Positions 52,970 through 62,604 of a DNA stretch of 64,000 nucleotides are shown in pieces. Within the stretch, counting starts at the first letter, position 1. The number at the start of each line of letters is the position of its first letter. The stretch is from assembly GCF_014645355.1 (NCBI RefSeq), contig NZ_BMLS01000003.1, forward strand, positions 542,516 to 606,515. Reading direction: 5' to 3'. The notes under the pieces were generated by a model. That model had not been told where the DNA came from and did no database searches. It worked only from the letters and a program-made list of their open reading frames with translations. Origin of the DNA: Bowmanella pacifica. Lineage in GTDB: Bacteria > Pseudomonadota > Gammaproteobacteria > Enterobacterales > Alteromonadaceae. The position numbers and the translations under genes were made by a program.

Positions 52970-54235
52970 ATGAAGTTGACGTCGTTAATCGGCACTACGG
53001 TGTGCCTGCTTTGTTCACTGGTCAGTACGACGCTGCTGGCTGAAGAAAACGCCAAGGATGTATTTGGTCATTATCAGCCGGCCTTGTTTCAAATCCGTAT
53101 GATCGAAGTTGAATCAGGCAATAAATCGTCCATCGGTTCGGGCTTTCAGGTCAGCGATGACGGCCTGATCGTGACAAATTATCACGTGATTTCTGACTCA
53201 GTGTTCTCCCCTAAAAAATACCGCATAGAGTATCTTACTCATACCGGAGAAACCGGCCCACTCACTCTGCAGCATATTGATGTAGTCAATGATCTGGCCC
53301 TGGTGCGCCGCAAGGTAGAGGGAGCCGAGCATTTTCCCCTGGCCGACAGCCTGCCGGCACAAGGTGACAGTATATTTTCCCTGGGTAATCCCCATGACCT
53401 GGGCATGATTGTCGTTCCCGGCACCTATAACGGACTGAAAAAAAGCAGTTTTAATCAGAAAATTCACTTTACCGGTTCAATCAACCCCGGCATGAGTGGT
53501 GGACCGACCGTCAATGCCTCGGGGCAAGTGGTGGGTGTAAACGTTGCCACAGCCGGTAATCAAATAGGCTTTTTGGTGCCATTGGCCCCGCTACAAGCTC
53601 TGGTTGCACGTGCAAAAGACGCAACGCCTGAGCGTTTTATGGACGAAATTCAACGCCAGTTGATTGTTAACCAGGAGCGCTTGCTTTCGCCATTTATTCA
53701 GGCGCCATGGCCGCTGGCATCTTTGGGGCAAGCCAGCGTCGCTGGTGAGGTGGTGGATTTTCTGCCCTGTTGGGGCAACTCCAACGCCGATGACAAGAAT
53801 GCCCGTTATCTGACTGTGCAAAAGCGCTGTCGCCTGGATGAAGAAATATTTTTAAATCAGCGTTTGCGTACCGGTACCCTGGAACTTGAATACGAATGGC
53901 TGACCTCCAACAAACTCTCTTCTGCGGCTTTTTATAATTTATACGAACAGGGTATGCAAAGTGCCGGCCCAGGCAATAATGCCGGAAAGGAAAACGTCAC
54001 CAATTATCAATGCCAGCAGCAACGAGTCAGCAACGCACAAAACATGAAATTGCGCTTCGTATTCTGCACCCGCGCCTATAAAGACTTTGATCAGCTCTTT
54101 GATGTGCTCATTCTTGGCGCCAGTTACGGGCAGGCTCAGCAGGGACTGATAAGCCATTTCACCCTGGCCGGTGTCACTCAGCAAATGAGTCAGGCCTTTA
54201 CCCAGCGTTTTGTGGAGGCTATGGCATGGCAATAA
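52970..54235 (+). CDS. Secreted trypsin-like serine protease without PDZ domain
   Basis: A 421-residue protein. The ATG at 52970 (or 52964) gives a signal peptide (MKLTSLIGTTVCLLCSLVST...). A trypsin/HtrA-like domain (about 30-225) has H in VTNYHVISD, D in VNDLALVRR and S in NPGMSGGPTV. The C-terminal part (about 230-420) contains five cysteines and matches no recognised domain. There is no PDZ domain. Its last ten bases overlap the FHA gene, so the two are translationally coupled. Confidence 0.87.
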   Translation: MKLTSLIGTTVCLLCSLVSTTLLAEENAKDVFGHYQPALFQIRMIEVESGNKSSIGSGFQVSDDGLIVTNYHVISDSVFSPKKYRIEYLTHTGETGPLTLQHIDVVNDLALVRRKVEGAEHFPLADSLPAQGDSIFSLGNPHDLGMIVVPGTYNGLKKSSFNQKIHFTGSINPGMSGGPTVNASGQVVGVNVATAGNQIGFLVPLAPLQALVARAKDATPERFMDEIQRQLIVNQERLLSPFIQAPWPLASLGQASVAGEVVDFLPCWGNSNADDKNARYLTVQKRCRLDEEIFLNQRLRTGTLELEYEWLTSNKLSSAAFYNLYEQGMQSAGPGNNAGKENVTNYQCQQQRVSNAQNMKLRFVFCTRAYKDFDQLFDVLILGASYGQAQQGLISHFTLAGVTQQMSQAFTQRFVEAMAWQ

Positions 54236-55182
54236 TTATTGAAAAGCTAGCGGCCAATAACCGTCAGGTAAAACATTACCGTTTCGGCCAGTCGTCGGTC
54301 AGCATTGGCCGCGGTTATGACAACGATATCCGCCTGGATGACCCTTATGTGGGGGCCGAGCACGCCGTGATTGAACAGGATGCTGAGGGCCAGATTCATA
54401 TTCGTGACTGCCAGTCACTCAATGGCATACATATCAACGGTAAGGTGCAGCAGCAGGCAAGATTGGCAAAAGACGATGTAGTGGTGCTGGGTAAAACCCG
54501 TCTGCGTGTTTTTGACAGTGCCGAACAGGTCGAGCCGGCTCTTAGGCTGAGCGTTATCGAATCGCGCCTATCCTTCCTGTCCCACTGGCGGTTTACCTTT
54601 TTATTGGCCTTTGTGTACGCCCTGGCCCTTACTTATCAAACCTACCTGCATACCTTTGTTGAGTTTGAGCTAGGCAAAATGCTCCCCAGACTTATCAGCG
54701 AACTACTGATATTGTCGGTATGGCCGTTGTTATTTGGTTTACTCTCAAGGCTGCAAAAGCAAGATGCCCGGCTTGCCAGCCAATACTCTATTTTACTGTT
54801 GATGGTATTGATAGGCATGGGACTGTCGCTGTTGAATCAATGGCTGAAGTTTAACTTTGCCCAGTTCCCAGCCTGGAACGGCGTTGAACTGGTTGCATTG
54901 GGTATGCTGTTCTTTACGCTACTGTGGCTGACGTTACTTATCGCCTTCCATCAACCAACCTACCGTCGCAACCGTATTGCTTTGGGCTGCACCTTTTTGT
55001 TGGTTGCCTGCCTGATGGGTTGGCAGGAAATTAAACAGGCAGACTTCTCGCCTCGCCCCCCCTATCAGTTTGTCTTGCTCCCAGGCACCTATGCCATTGA
55101 CGATGGGGTGTCCACAGAAGAGTTTGTGGAAGGTCTGGCCAGTACCTATGAGAAAACCGCGACAAGTCGCGGTAAAGAGTAA
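54226..55182 (+). CDS. FHA-domain membrane protein
   Basis: A 318-residue protein. An N-terminal forkhead-associated domain (about residues 20-95) shows SIGRGYDNDIRLDDP, H in AEHAVI and SLNGIHING, typical for phosphothreonine-peptide binding. It is followed by about five membrane helices (about 125-275) and a short soluble tail. It is coupled to the protease gene by overlap. The pair may link a periplasmic protease to a cytoplasmic phosphorylation signal, but no kinase is nearby. Confidence 0.87.
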   Translation: MAIIIEKLAANNRQVKHYRFGQSSVSIGRGYDNDIRLDDPYVGAEHAVIEQDAEGQIHIRDCQSLNGIHINGKVQQQARLAKDDVVVLGKTRLRVFDSAEQVEPALRLSVIESRLSFLSHWRFTFLLAFVYALALTYQTYLHTFVEFELGKMLPRLISELLILSVWPLLFGLLSRLQKQDARLASQYSILLLMVLIGMGLSLLNQWLKFNFAQFPAWNGVELVALGMLFFTLLWLTLLIAFHQPTYRRNRIALGCTFLLVACLMGWQEIKQADFSPRPPYQFVLLPGTYAIDDGVSTEEFVEGLASTYEKTATSRGKE

Positions 55183-55190
55183 TCTAAGGC

Positions 55191-55961
55191 ATGTGCATCC
55201 TGTTTGTGGCAGTACGTCAGCATCCGGAGTATCCGCTGCTGATTGCTGCCAACCGGGATGAGTTTCACAACCGCCCTACTCAGGCGTCGGCATTCTGGCC
55301 TGAACAGCCGCAGATATTGGCGGGTCGGGACCTTCAGGGCGGTGGCACTTGGATGGGGGTAAACCGACAAGGCCGGATTGCCGCTTTAACCAATATCCGT
55401 GCCCCGGCCACTTTTGTTGCTGATAAACCCAGTCGCGGCCATTTGGTCAGCCACTACCTGGCTGACACCCCACCGGCAGATTACGCGCAGTGGCTGGCCC
55501 AGCACCGAAACGATTACAATGGCTACAACCTGCTGTTTGGTGATTGGCAATCATTGGCGGTCTACAATAATCACAGCAATGCGCTGACCTCGCTTGAGCC
55601 AGGTATCTACGGCTTGTCCAACGCCGATTTGCATAGTCCCTGGCCTAAGACCAGTCAGGGTGTGGCCGCCCTGACGGCCTATTGCCAACGGGGTGATACC
55701 GACATTGAAACCTTGTTCAGCTTGCTGCGAAATGACACACAAGCCGAGGATGCAGCGCTACCAGACACAGGCGTTCCCAAAGATTGGGAAAAGCGCCTCT
55801 CGTCCATCTTTATCTGTTCAGAAGAATACGGCACAAGAACCTCTACTTTGCTGTTGATAAACCGCCATCATCAACTGAGTTGGTATGAACGGAGCTTTCT
55901 GCCATCAGGCGCGGTTTACAACAATGTCAGTCAACATCTTCAGATAAGCGACTATTTATAA
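55191..55961 (+). CDS. NRDE family protein (TANGO2-like)
   Basis: A 256-residue member of the NRDE/TANGO2 (Ntn-hydrolase-like) family. The family name motif is N21-R-D-E24 after Cys2, which is the potential N-terminal nucleophile. GGGTWMGVNRQGRIAALTN and GYNLLFG follow. The molecular function is uncertain. It lies eight bases after the FHA gene and is probably in the same operon. Confidence 0.87.
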   Translation: MCILFVAVRQHPEYPLLIAANRDEFHNRPTQASAFWPEQPQILAGRDLQGGGTWMGVNRQGRIAALTNIRAPATFVADKPSRGHLVSHYLADTPPADYAQWLAQHRNDYNGYNLLFGDWQSLAVYNNHSNALTSLEPGIYGLSNADLHSPWPKTSQGVAALTAYCQRGDTDIETLFSLLRNDTQAEDAALPDTGVPKDWEKRLSSIFICSEEYGTRTSTLLLINRHHQLSWYERSFLPSGAVYNNVSQHLQISDYL

Positions 55962-56049
55962 ATCGGCACTCGAAATTTGTCGTACTGCTGTCATAATAGG
56001 ACGCCTTTTGCGCACCAAACCATCTGCACATAATTAGTTGAGGGAAACC

Positions 56050-57237
56050 ATGTTAGAAGTGCTTGAGCAGTTACCTGCCGATCCTATCCTTGGCCTGTCC
56101 GCCGCGTTCAAACAGGAAACCAACCCTAAGAAGGTTGATCTGGGTGTTGGCGTATACAAAGACGAACAAGGCCGCACGCCAATTTTGCACGCTGTCGCTA
56201 AGGCGCAGAATATCCTGCTGGCGAATGAGGATTCCAAAACCTACATCAGTCCTCAGGGCGTGCAAGGTTTTATTGACGGTATGTTGGAATTGCTGCTGGG
56301 TAAAGGTCACAAGACCCTGATCGAACAGCGTGTTTCAGCAGTTCAAGCGCCAGGTGGCTGTGGTTCGCTGCGTATTCTGGCGGAACTGCTTAAGCGTGCC
56401 AAAGGCGATCTGACCGTTTGGGTTAGCGATCCGACCTGGGCTAACCATATCCCTCTGATCGGCAGTGCCGGTCTTAAAATCGAAACTTACCCCTACTTCG
56501 ACAAAGACAGTGCCAGCATCAAGTTTGACGAGATGGTTGCCTGCCTGGAAAAAGTTAATAAGGGCGATGTGGTGCTGCTACACGGATGCTGCCATAACCC
56601 CACAGGTGCCGATCTCACCAAAGAGCAATGGAATAAAGTACTGGAACTGGCGCAACAGCGTGAATTCCTGCCATTTTTGGATATTGCCTACTTAGGTTTT
56701 GGTGACAGCATTGATGATGACGCATACGGTTTGCGGTTACTGGCAGACAATTTACCGGAAGTGATTATTGCGGCTTCCTGTTCAAAGAACTTTGGTCTGT
56801 ACCGTGAGCGTGTTGGCCTGGCCGCCATTATCAGCGCTAACCGTCAAACCCGCGATGCACTGCAAACCCAGATCCAGGCAATTGCCCGAGCCATCTATTC
56901 CATGCCGCCTTCTTACGGTGGTGCACTGGTGGACATTATCCTGAACAACGACGAGCTTAAGGCTCTGTGGCAGGATGAAGTCACCGAGATGCGTGAGCGT
57001 ATGCAAACCCTGCGTCGCTTGCTGGCGGATAAGATTAAAGAGAAAAGCGGCAACGACTTTGACTTTATTACCCGTCAAAAAGGCATGTTCTCCTACTTGT
57101 GCATCAGTCCTGAGCAGGTGAAGAAAATGCGCAGCGACTATGCAATTTACTTTGTGGACTCCAGCCGCGTGAACATCGCCGGTATCAGTCATTCCAACGT
57201 TGACTACATCGCGGACGCGTTAGTAGCCGTACTGTAA
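56050..57237 (+). CDS. Aromatic/aspartate aminotransferase (class I)
   Basis: A 395-residue PLP enzyme converting aspartate or aromatic amino acids with 2-oxoglutarate. The ATG at 56050 has GAGGGAAA in front. A TTG at 56038 is less likely. HGCCHNPTGADLT, the PLP lysine in SCSKNFGLYRERVG, and PPSYGG are class I signatures. The sequence is close to both TyrB and AspC, so no symbol is assigned. It has its own terminator. Confidence 0.92.
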   Translation: MLEVLEQLPADPILGLSAAFKQETNPKKVDLGVGVYKDEQGRTPILHAVAKAQNILLANEDSKTYISPQGVQGFIDGMLELLLGKGHKTLIEQRVSAVQAPGGCGSLRILAELLKRAKGDLTVWVSDPTWANHIPLIGSAGLKIETYPYFDKDSASIKFDEMVACLEKVNKGDVVLLHGCCHNPTGADLTKEQWNKVLELAQQREFLPFLDIAYLGFGDSIDDDAYGLRLLADNLPEVIIAASCSKNFGLYRERVGLAAIISANRQTRDALQTQIQAIARAIYSMPPSYGGALVDIILNNDELKALWQDEVTEMRERMQTLRRLLADKIKEKSGNDFDFITRQKGMFSYLCISPEQVKKMRSDYAIYFVDSSRVNIAGISHSNVDYIADALVAVL

Positions 57238-57252
57238 GTCTCCACTGAGACT

Positions 57253-57278
57253 AAAAAGCCGCTTTATGCGGCTTTTTT
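57253..57278 (+). terminator. Rho-independent terminator of the aminotransferase gene
   Basis: AAAAAGCCGC-TTTAT-GCGGCTTTTTT, 15 bases after the stop. Confidence 0.92.
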
Positions 57279-57358
57279 ATTATGCTCGGTTTAGCAGCAT
57301 CAGCGGTTATCCTGTGGTGCCCCTCCTTTCCCTTAATCATTGATAACAGCATCGCCGA

Positions 57359-58033
57359 TTACGGCACAAAATCATCAAGGCGCTGATTCATATCTGCCAT
57401 TACCTTGGCTTTAAAGTTACTTTCTGTACGCTTACCGATCCGTGCTTTATAGTCTGCAATATCAACTACTTCCAGATTAGCGTTAAGGGTTTTAAACAGG
57501 CGAGGCAACCGTTCCCCGGGACATTGGATATGGTGCAATCCGCCGCTATACACAAACAACAGTTTGCCGCTGTCGAGGCGCTGCAGAATATCCGCCACGC
57601 CCCCCCGAACAGACATGGGCTGGCCGTCTTTATCCAGACCGTTGCGTCTTTTCATTCGTCCTTCGGGTAAAATCGCCGTGATCACATCGCCTCGCACCAG
57701 AGATAAAAAATGCTCCCAGCTTTCATCGGCTTTACGGGTTATGGGAATCACCCCAGGCAACAACACCTTGAGTACGCGCCCCGCCAAGGGCCGCTGCAGG
57801 GTAACGTCTGCACCAGGCACAATAACCTTATGGGCAATGTTCCAGACAAATGACCAAGGGGCAAAGCGGATAAATAAGGGCTCAAACAGGCTGGTATGAT
57901 TTAAAAAGACCACCAGGCGTACTTCACGAAGCGCGGCTTCCCGTTCCTGACTCAGCCAGTTGGGTGCCCCCCGGTAAAAACAATGAGACAAAAGTTTAAC
58001 CCCGCCCATCAGCATGAAACTCAATATCTTCAA
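57359..58033 (-). CDS. Lysophospholipid acyltransferase family protein
   Basis: A 224-residue protein with a hydrophobic N-terminus and an acyltransferase motif FLNHTSLFEPLF (H-x4-E in place of the usual D). The GRMKRRNG block follows, together with a C-terminal basic tail. The altered acidic residue may reflect another acceptor. The role in lipid remodelling is inferred. It is divergent from a lipoprotein gene. Confidence 0.82.
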   Translation of the reverse strand: MKILSFMLMGGVKLLSHCFYRGAPNWLSQEREAALREVRLVVFLNHTSLFEPLFIRFAPWSFVWNIAHKVIVPGADVTLQRPLAGRVLKVLLPGVIPITRKADESWEHFLSLVRGDVITAILPEGRMKRRNGLDKDGQPMSVRGGVADILQRLDSGKLLFVYSGGLHHIQCPGERLPRLFKTLNANLEVVDIADYKARIGKRTESNFKAKVMADMNQRLDDFVP

Positions 58034-58121
58034 ATGGTTACACTCCTGACTCAGTAACAGATTAAAGGATATGCCGGATTTGCCGATACTTCAGTATGTA
58101 AACGCAAGACGGAGTTCATTT

Positions 58122-58550
58122 ATGTCCAAACAGCCCCATACCCTGATTCGCAAACTCTGTTATTCAGCAGTGGCGCTGCTGGCCACCTTATCTCTGTCTG
58201 CCTGTATCCAGAGCCAATCCCTCACTGCGGTAGACACACAAGATCCGCAGTTGGTTCAGCAGGCCCTTAAACGCGTCAATCATAGCTTCAAGACCTCCTT
58301 TATGATGGGCGATTGGTATTACCAAGGTGCGCAGGTGGTTAAGGGCGGTATCAACGCCTATATCCAGATCCCCGCCAAGTTGGATATGGAACTGGAGTAT
58401 CAGCGTAACTATCTTCGCCAATCTGTTTGTCCTTCTGCCGCACAGCAGGACTTCTGGCAGGAGATAGGTCCACTGTCCTTGTCGGTGCATATCTATACCT
58501 TTAACAAAAAGTTTAGCGTTTACGCTGAATGCACCAACCCGCTGGCTTGA
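58122..58550 (+). CDS. Predicted lipoprotein
   Basis: A 142-residue protein with a lipoprotein signal ending LSLSACIQS (cysteine at residue 28). GGAG precedes the ATG at 58122, while the frame from 58071 would lengthen it without a signal. The mature part is of unknown function and contains two further cysteines (SVCPS, ECTN). A terminator follows at 58573-58594. Confidence 0.75.
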   Translation: MSKQPHTLIRKLCYSAVALLATLSLSACIQSQSLTAVDTQDPQLVQQALKRVNHSFKTSFMMGDWYYQGAQVVKGGINAYIQIPAKLDMELEYQRNYLRQSVCPSAAQQDFWQEIGPLSLSVHIYTFNKKFSVYAECTNPLA

Positions 58551-58572
58551 TAGGTCATATGTTGCGGTAAAG

Positions 58573-58594
58573 CAGGGGCTCAGGCCCCTGTTTT
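58573..58594 (+). terminator. Rho-independent terminator of the lipoprotein gene
   Basis: CAGGGGC-TCAG-GCCCCTG followed by TTTTGTT. Confidence 0.85.
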
Positions 58595-58693
58595 GTTATC
58601 TGGAACACAGTTTCTACCCTTAAGTAAAAGTTCAGGCAAGATTCATCCTCGTCATCCTACTCTATGCATAACGAGAACGATGAGGATGCAATT

Positions 58694-59170
58694 ATGAAAA
58701 CCTGGATCATCCCTTTATCCATGCTAGTGTTATCTGCCAACGTCCAAGCCGCTGAGCGTTATGCTTATGCCAAAGTGAAGCAGGTTACCCCCATATACGA
58801 AACCGTACTGGTGAGCAGTGCACCCGAGCGCGTTTGCTACCCCACCCGCCAGCGCCATGACGCAACCCCTACCGTAGTGGGTGCTATTATTGGCGGAGCC
58901 GTGGGTCATGCCTTAGGTCATAGCTCGTCAAACAAGAAAGTTGGCATGGTGGCCGGTGCCGCATTAGGTGGGGCCATTGGTCATGATGTAGGACGCAACG
59001 GCTATCGGGAAGTGTGTGAAATGCGCCCGGGAACGCAACGTCGCATACGCGAACTGACCGGCTATGATGTGACGTACAAATACAAGGGCGAGCTCTATCA
59101 TACCGTGACCCAGCGCCATCCTGGCAAGCGCCTGAAAGTTAAAATAAATGTTCGTCCTGCATTTTATTGA
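58694..59170 (+). CDS. Glycine-zipper 2TM envelope protein
   Basis: A 158-residue protein with a signal peptide (about 1-20). A two-helix glycine zipper (VVGAIIGGAVGHALG, about 58-72, and GMVAGAALGGAIGHDVGRNG, about 82-101) is flanked by cysteines (ERVCYP, REVCEM), as in Rickettsia 17-kDa/SlyB-like proteins. The ATG at 58694 with GAGGA is chosen over 58664. Outer-membrane location is inferred. PhoP often controls SlyB-type genes, and a PhoPQ-like system lies just downstream. Confidence 0.82.
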   Translation: MKTWIIPLSMLVLSANVQAAERYAYAKVKQVTPIYETVLVSSAPERVCYPTRQRHDATPTVVGAIIGGAVGHALGHSSSNKKVGMVAGAALGGAIGHDVGRNGYREVCEMRPGTQRRIRELTGYDVTYKYKGELYHTVTQRHPGKRLKVKINVRPAFY

Positions 59171-59224
59171 TATGGGCTTTACAGGTAGACTTGTCAGCAT
59201 CAATGCAAGTCAAAGGTAGCGAGA

Positions 59225-59494
59225 ATGAAACTGGGTAAAATACTGATTTTCACACTAGGTTGTGTGTTGGCTGCCGCGACTCACGCTGCCCCTCAGGACA
59301 AGGAGCAACTGGATGAGGCGCAGGCAGCCAAACGCGTGAAGCAACAGGTCAATGGCCGGGTGTTAAAAGTCGAGCCACAAAAAGACAACTACCGGGTCAA
59401 AGTGCTGCAGAAAAACGGCCGTGTCGTGACGGTAGACGTAGATAAAAAGTCAGGAAAAGTCAGACCTAGCAAGGACAACAAAGATAGGAAGTAA
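59225..59494 (+). CDS. PepSY-domain periplasmic protein
   Basis: An 89-residue protein: signal peptide (MKLGKILIFTLGCVLAAATHA), then a single PepSY-like domain (EAAKRVKQQVNGRVLKVEPQ, VTVDVDKKSGKVRP) and a basic tail. It is the first gene of a three-gene operon, five bases before the response regulator. PepSY proteins are common beside PhoPQ-like systems and may modulate the sensor. Confidence 0.85.
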   Translation: MKLGKILIFTLGCVLAAATHAAPQDKEQLDEAQAAKRVKQQVNGRVLKVEPQKDNYRVKVLQKNGRVVTVDVDKKSGKVRPSKDNKDRK

Positions 59495-59499
59495 GCGTA

Positions 59500-60174
59500 A
59501 TGCGAGTATTAATTGTTGAAGATGACGCCCGGCTGCTCACCCAGCTTGACCAACTGATGCAGCAAAATGGCTATAGTGTGGATCTGGCCGATGACGGGCA
59601 AAAAGCCCTTTTTCTGTTTCGCGAATATCCTTACGATTTGGCCATAGTTGATATCGGACTGCCAGTGCTGGACGGTCTGGATTTAATCCGTCAGGTCCGA
59701 AAAGACAAGATCACCAGCCCGATTCTCATCCTTACCGCCCGTGATCGCTGGCAGGAAAAAGTCGAAGGCCTGGAGGCAGGCGCCGATGATTACCTGACTA
59801 AACCTTTTCACAATGAAGAGCTGTTAGCCCGCGCCAAGGCTCTGATTCGCCGCGCTGCAGGCCAGCCTAACCCAGCCATAGAACGTGGCCCCATCCGTCT
59901 GGATACCCTTTCGGAGGAAGTGTTTGTCAACGAGCAGTATGTAGAGCTTACCGCCTACGAATATAAGGTACTAGAGTACCTGTTGATGAATCCCAATAAG
60001 ATTGTGTCTAAAACCGAGTTGACCGAGCATATCTATGATCAGGATTTTGATCTGGACAGCAACGTCATTGAGGTGTTTATCGGGCGCCTGCGCAAAAAAA
60101 TCGACCCGGACGGCAGTATAAAGCCCATCGATACGTTGCGTGGACGTGGCTATCGTATTAGTCGCCAGCTTTGA
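59500..60174 (+). CDS. phoP: PhoP-like response regulator
   Basis: A 224-residue OmpR/PhoP-type regulator. The receiver has the acidic pair ED/D (VEDDA), phospho-acceptor D in AIVDIGLP, T in ILTARD and K in YLTKPF. The winged-helix domain follows (LTAYEYKVLEYLL, GRLRKKI, LRGRGYRI). The block TARDRWQEKVEGLEAGADDY closely follows PhoP. It overlaps the sensor gene by four bases. Confidence 0.87.
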   Translation: MRVLIVEDDARLLTQLDQLMQQNGYSVDLADDGQKALFLFREYPYDLAIVDIGLPVLDGLDLIRQVRKDKITSPILILTARDRWQEKVEGLEAGADDYLTKPFHNEELLARAKALIRRAAGQPNPAIERGPIRLDTLSEEVFVNEQYVELTAYEYKVLEYLLMNPNKIVSKTELTEHIYDQDFDLDSNVIEVFIGRLRKKIDPDGSIKPIDTLRGRGYRISRQL

Positions 60175-61499
60175 TTGCGATGCGCAGGTGGTCACTGAAA
60201 GGCCGCAGTTTTGCTGCGGCGCTGCTGGTGTTAGTGGTATTTTTGCCGCTGACCGCACTCACTCTGGAAAAGGCGTATACCAACAGCCTGACCCAATCCA
60301 TGCAGGATCAACTGCGCATTCAGAATCTGGGACTCATTTCTGAGTTTGAGGTCATCAACGGCGTGATCCAGATGCCGGAAACCCTGTTCAATAACAGCCT
60401 GAATATTCCCGACTCCGGCACCTATGCCCTTATTTCCATGCATATGCTGCCGTTATGGCAATCCGAGTCAACCCTGCACTGGCAGAAGATACCGGAACTA
60501 CAACGGCCTGATGTCGGCGATGAATTGTTTTTATCCAAGCAGTTCAATGGCCGTACCTTTTTTCAATTCAGCTACACGGCCGAATTTGAGGACAGAAGCC
60601 TGATGTTTCCGGTCACCTTTCACATTCTGATGGAAGGACGACTTTTCGATAGCGAACTTTCAACCTTTCGCTACACCCTATGGCAATGGTTAGCCTTCGT
60701 TGCCTTGGTACTTATCGCCCTGCTAGCCTTCAGCCTGAATGCGGCGCTTAAACCTATTGGTGGCCTGGTCAAACAAATCAGTGAAGTAGAATCCGGTAAG
60801 CAGCGACGCGCAGAGGGTAATTTTCCACCAGAGCTTGAACACCTCAAAGCCAGCCTTAACCACCTGCTGGACTCAGAGCAGCAGCAGCGTAGTCGTTATC
60901 ATCATAGTTTGGGCGACTTGGCGCACAACCTGAAAACGCCCTTAGCGGTTCTCAAAGGCAATCCTGAATTGCCCGCTTCTGCCAGAGAGCCACTGGAACA
61001 GATTGAAAGCATTATCGCCCGCCAACTCAAGCGAGCAGTAGCCGGTATCGGCAGCGGCTGGCAACAAGCCGAGCCACTGGCGCCTTTGCTGACGAAACTT
61101 ATCTCCGCGATGACAAAAGTGCACGCCGACAAGCAACTGGCTATCCAATTGCATGATCCGGACAATTTAGCACTGCCCGGCGATCAAACCGATCTGATGG
61201 AACTGTTTGGCAACCTGCTGGATAACGCCTGTAAAGCCGCCCATAAGCAGGTTCAGGTGAGTCTGCACTGTAACCAGCAGCTGTGTATTGATATTGAAGA
61301 TGACGGTCCGGGGATCCCGACAGACAAACGCCAGGATCTCCTCAACCGCGGAACACGACTGGACTCTTACGCCAGTGGTCAGGGAATTGGCATGGCGGTG
61401 GTCTCTGATTTAGTGGCAGCCTACAACGGCACCCTGCTAATCAGAGACTCCGAGCTTGGTGGCGCCAGAATCAGCTTGCGCTTTCCTCTACCGGCTTAA
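60171..61499 (+). CDS. phoQ: PhoQ-like sensor histidine kinase
   Basis: A 442-residue inner-membrane kinase. Two helices (about 15-35 and 170-190) border a periplasmic domain, followed by a HAMP-like region, the H-box GDLAHNLKTPLAVLKG and a HATPase domain (NLLDNACKAAHKQ, EDDGPGIP, GQGIGMAVV). It probably senses Mg2+, pH or cationic peptides as in PhoQ, though the periplasmic acidic patch cannot be confirmed here. Its 3' end overlaps the convergent permease gene. Confidence 0.87.
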   Translation: MIAMRRWSLKGRSFAAALLVLVVFLPLTALTLEKAYTNSLTQSMQDQLRIQNLGLISEFEVINGVIQMPETLFNNSLNIPDSGTYALISMHMLPLWQSESTLHWQKIPELQRPDVGDELFLSKQFNGRTFFQFSYTAEFEDRSLMFPVTFHILMEGRLFDSELSTFRYTLWQWLAFVALVLIALLAFSLNAALKPIGGLVKQISEVESGKQRRAEGNFPPELEHLKASLNHLLDSEQQQRSRYHHSLGDLAHNLKTPLAVLKGNPELPASAREPLEQIESIIARQLKRAVAGIGSGWQQAEPLAPLLTKLISAMTKVHADKQLAIQLHDPDNLALPGDQTDLMELFGNLLDNACKAAHKQVQVSLHCNQQLCIDIEDDGPGIPTDKRQDLLNRGTRLDSYASGQGIGMAVVSDLVAAYNGTLLIRDSELGGARISLRFPLPA

Positions 61500-62523
61500 C
61501 ATCATCAGCCAAGAGTAACGCAAACCAGCGCCCTCCCTGAGTAGATTCCAAGGCGATTTTAACAATCATGGTCAGGGGCACCGATAACAACATCCCCACC
61601 GTGCCCAATAGCCAGCCCCAGAAGATCAACGACAAAAACACCACCAAGGTAGATAACCCCAAGCCCCGCCCCATAAAGCGCGGCTCCACCACATTGCCCA
61701 TCAGGGTGTTGATCACCACATAACCTATACCCACCAAGCCAGCGGTAGCAGGGCCAAGCTGTACGAGTGCTAACAGCACGGCCGGCACAGCCGCAATAAT
61801 AGAGCCAATATTAGGAATATAGTTAAGCAGGAAGGCTAGTACGGCCCACAACATAAAATGGTCGACCCCCAGCAAATACAACATCAAACCCGCCAGAAAT
61901 CCCGTCGCCAGACTCACCAGTGTTTTGATTGCCAGGTAATCCTTAATTGAGGACAGAAACTTATCGATTTGTTCAATTTTCATCGCCGGGTCGTCCAGGG
62001 CTATATGCACCTTGCGCGGCACCGACTCGGCTTCGAATAGCATAAATACCACGGTAAGCAGGATAAGCAGGAAGTTGGTCATCACAGCTCCCACACCTGA
62101 TAACAGGTTAGATGCCATGTTCATGGCCAGACCAGGATCCAAATAGGACAAAAGTTGGCTGCGGTCCAAGTGGATATCAAACGTTGCCAGGCGCCCGACC
62201 AGCCAGCTTAGCTCACCGGCTAACTGCTCTTTATACTCAGGCAAATTGCGGGAAAACTCGTTCATGGAATTGCCAACTAATCCGGCCAGCATAAATCCAA
62301 AAACCACGATCAACAGTATAACTAATATCACTGACAGCCAGCGCGGTACCCGATAGCGACTGGCCCAGGTGATAAGCGGATTACAGGCCATGGCGATAAA
62401 CACCGACAGTAGAAACGGCACCAATATACTGCTGGCCGCTTTTACGCCGGCCAGAATCACTACCAGGGCCGCCATGGTCAGGAGAACTTTGCTCGAAGAG
62501 GCGTTTTTTATTTCCATATCCAA
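61471..62523 (-). CDS. AI-2E family transporter (PerM-like)
   Basis: A 350-residue permease with about eight membrane helices of the AI-2 exporter/PerM/YdiK group. The conserved [21 protein letters not shown] and the terminal [18 protein letters not shown] are visible. The substrate (autoinducer-2, ions or other) is unknown. It overlaps the sensor kinase 3' end by 29 bases and is divergent from folX. Confidence 0.88.
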   Translation of the reverse strand: MDMEIKNASSSKVLLTMAALVVILAGVKAASSILVPFLLSVFIAMACNPLITWASRYRVPRWLSVILVILLIVVFGFMLAGLVGNSMNEFSRNLPEYKEQLAGELSWLVGRLATFDIHLDRSQLLSYLDPGLAMNMASNLLSGVGAVMTNFLLILLTVVFMLFEAESVPRKVHIALDDPAMKIEQIDKFLSSIKDYLAIKTLVSLATGFLAGLMLYLLGVDHFMLWAVLAFLLNYIPNIGSIIAAVPAVLLALVQLGPATAGLVGIGYVVINTLMGNVVEPRFMGRGLGLSTLVVFLSLIFWGWLLGTVGMLLSVPLTMIVKIALESTQGGRWFALLLADDVKPVEESAS

Positions 62524-62604
62524 GAGAGAAGAAAGTCAGGTTGTGGCAAAATTACCAAAAGCCTTATGTGTTTGAAACAAAATCAAGAAAAAACGGATGT
62601 CCCT

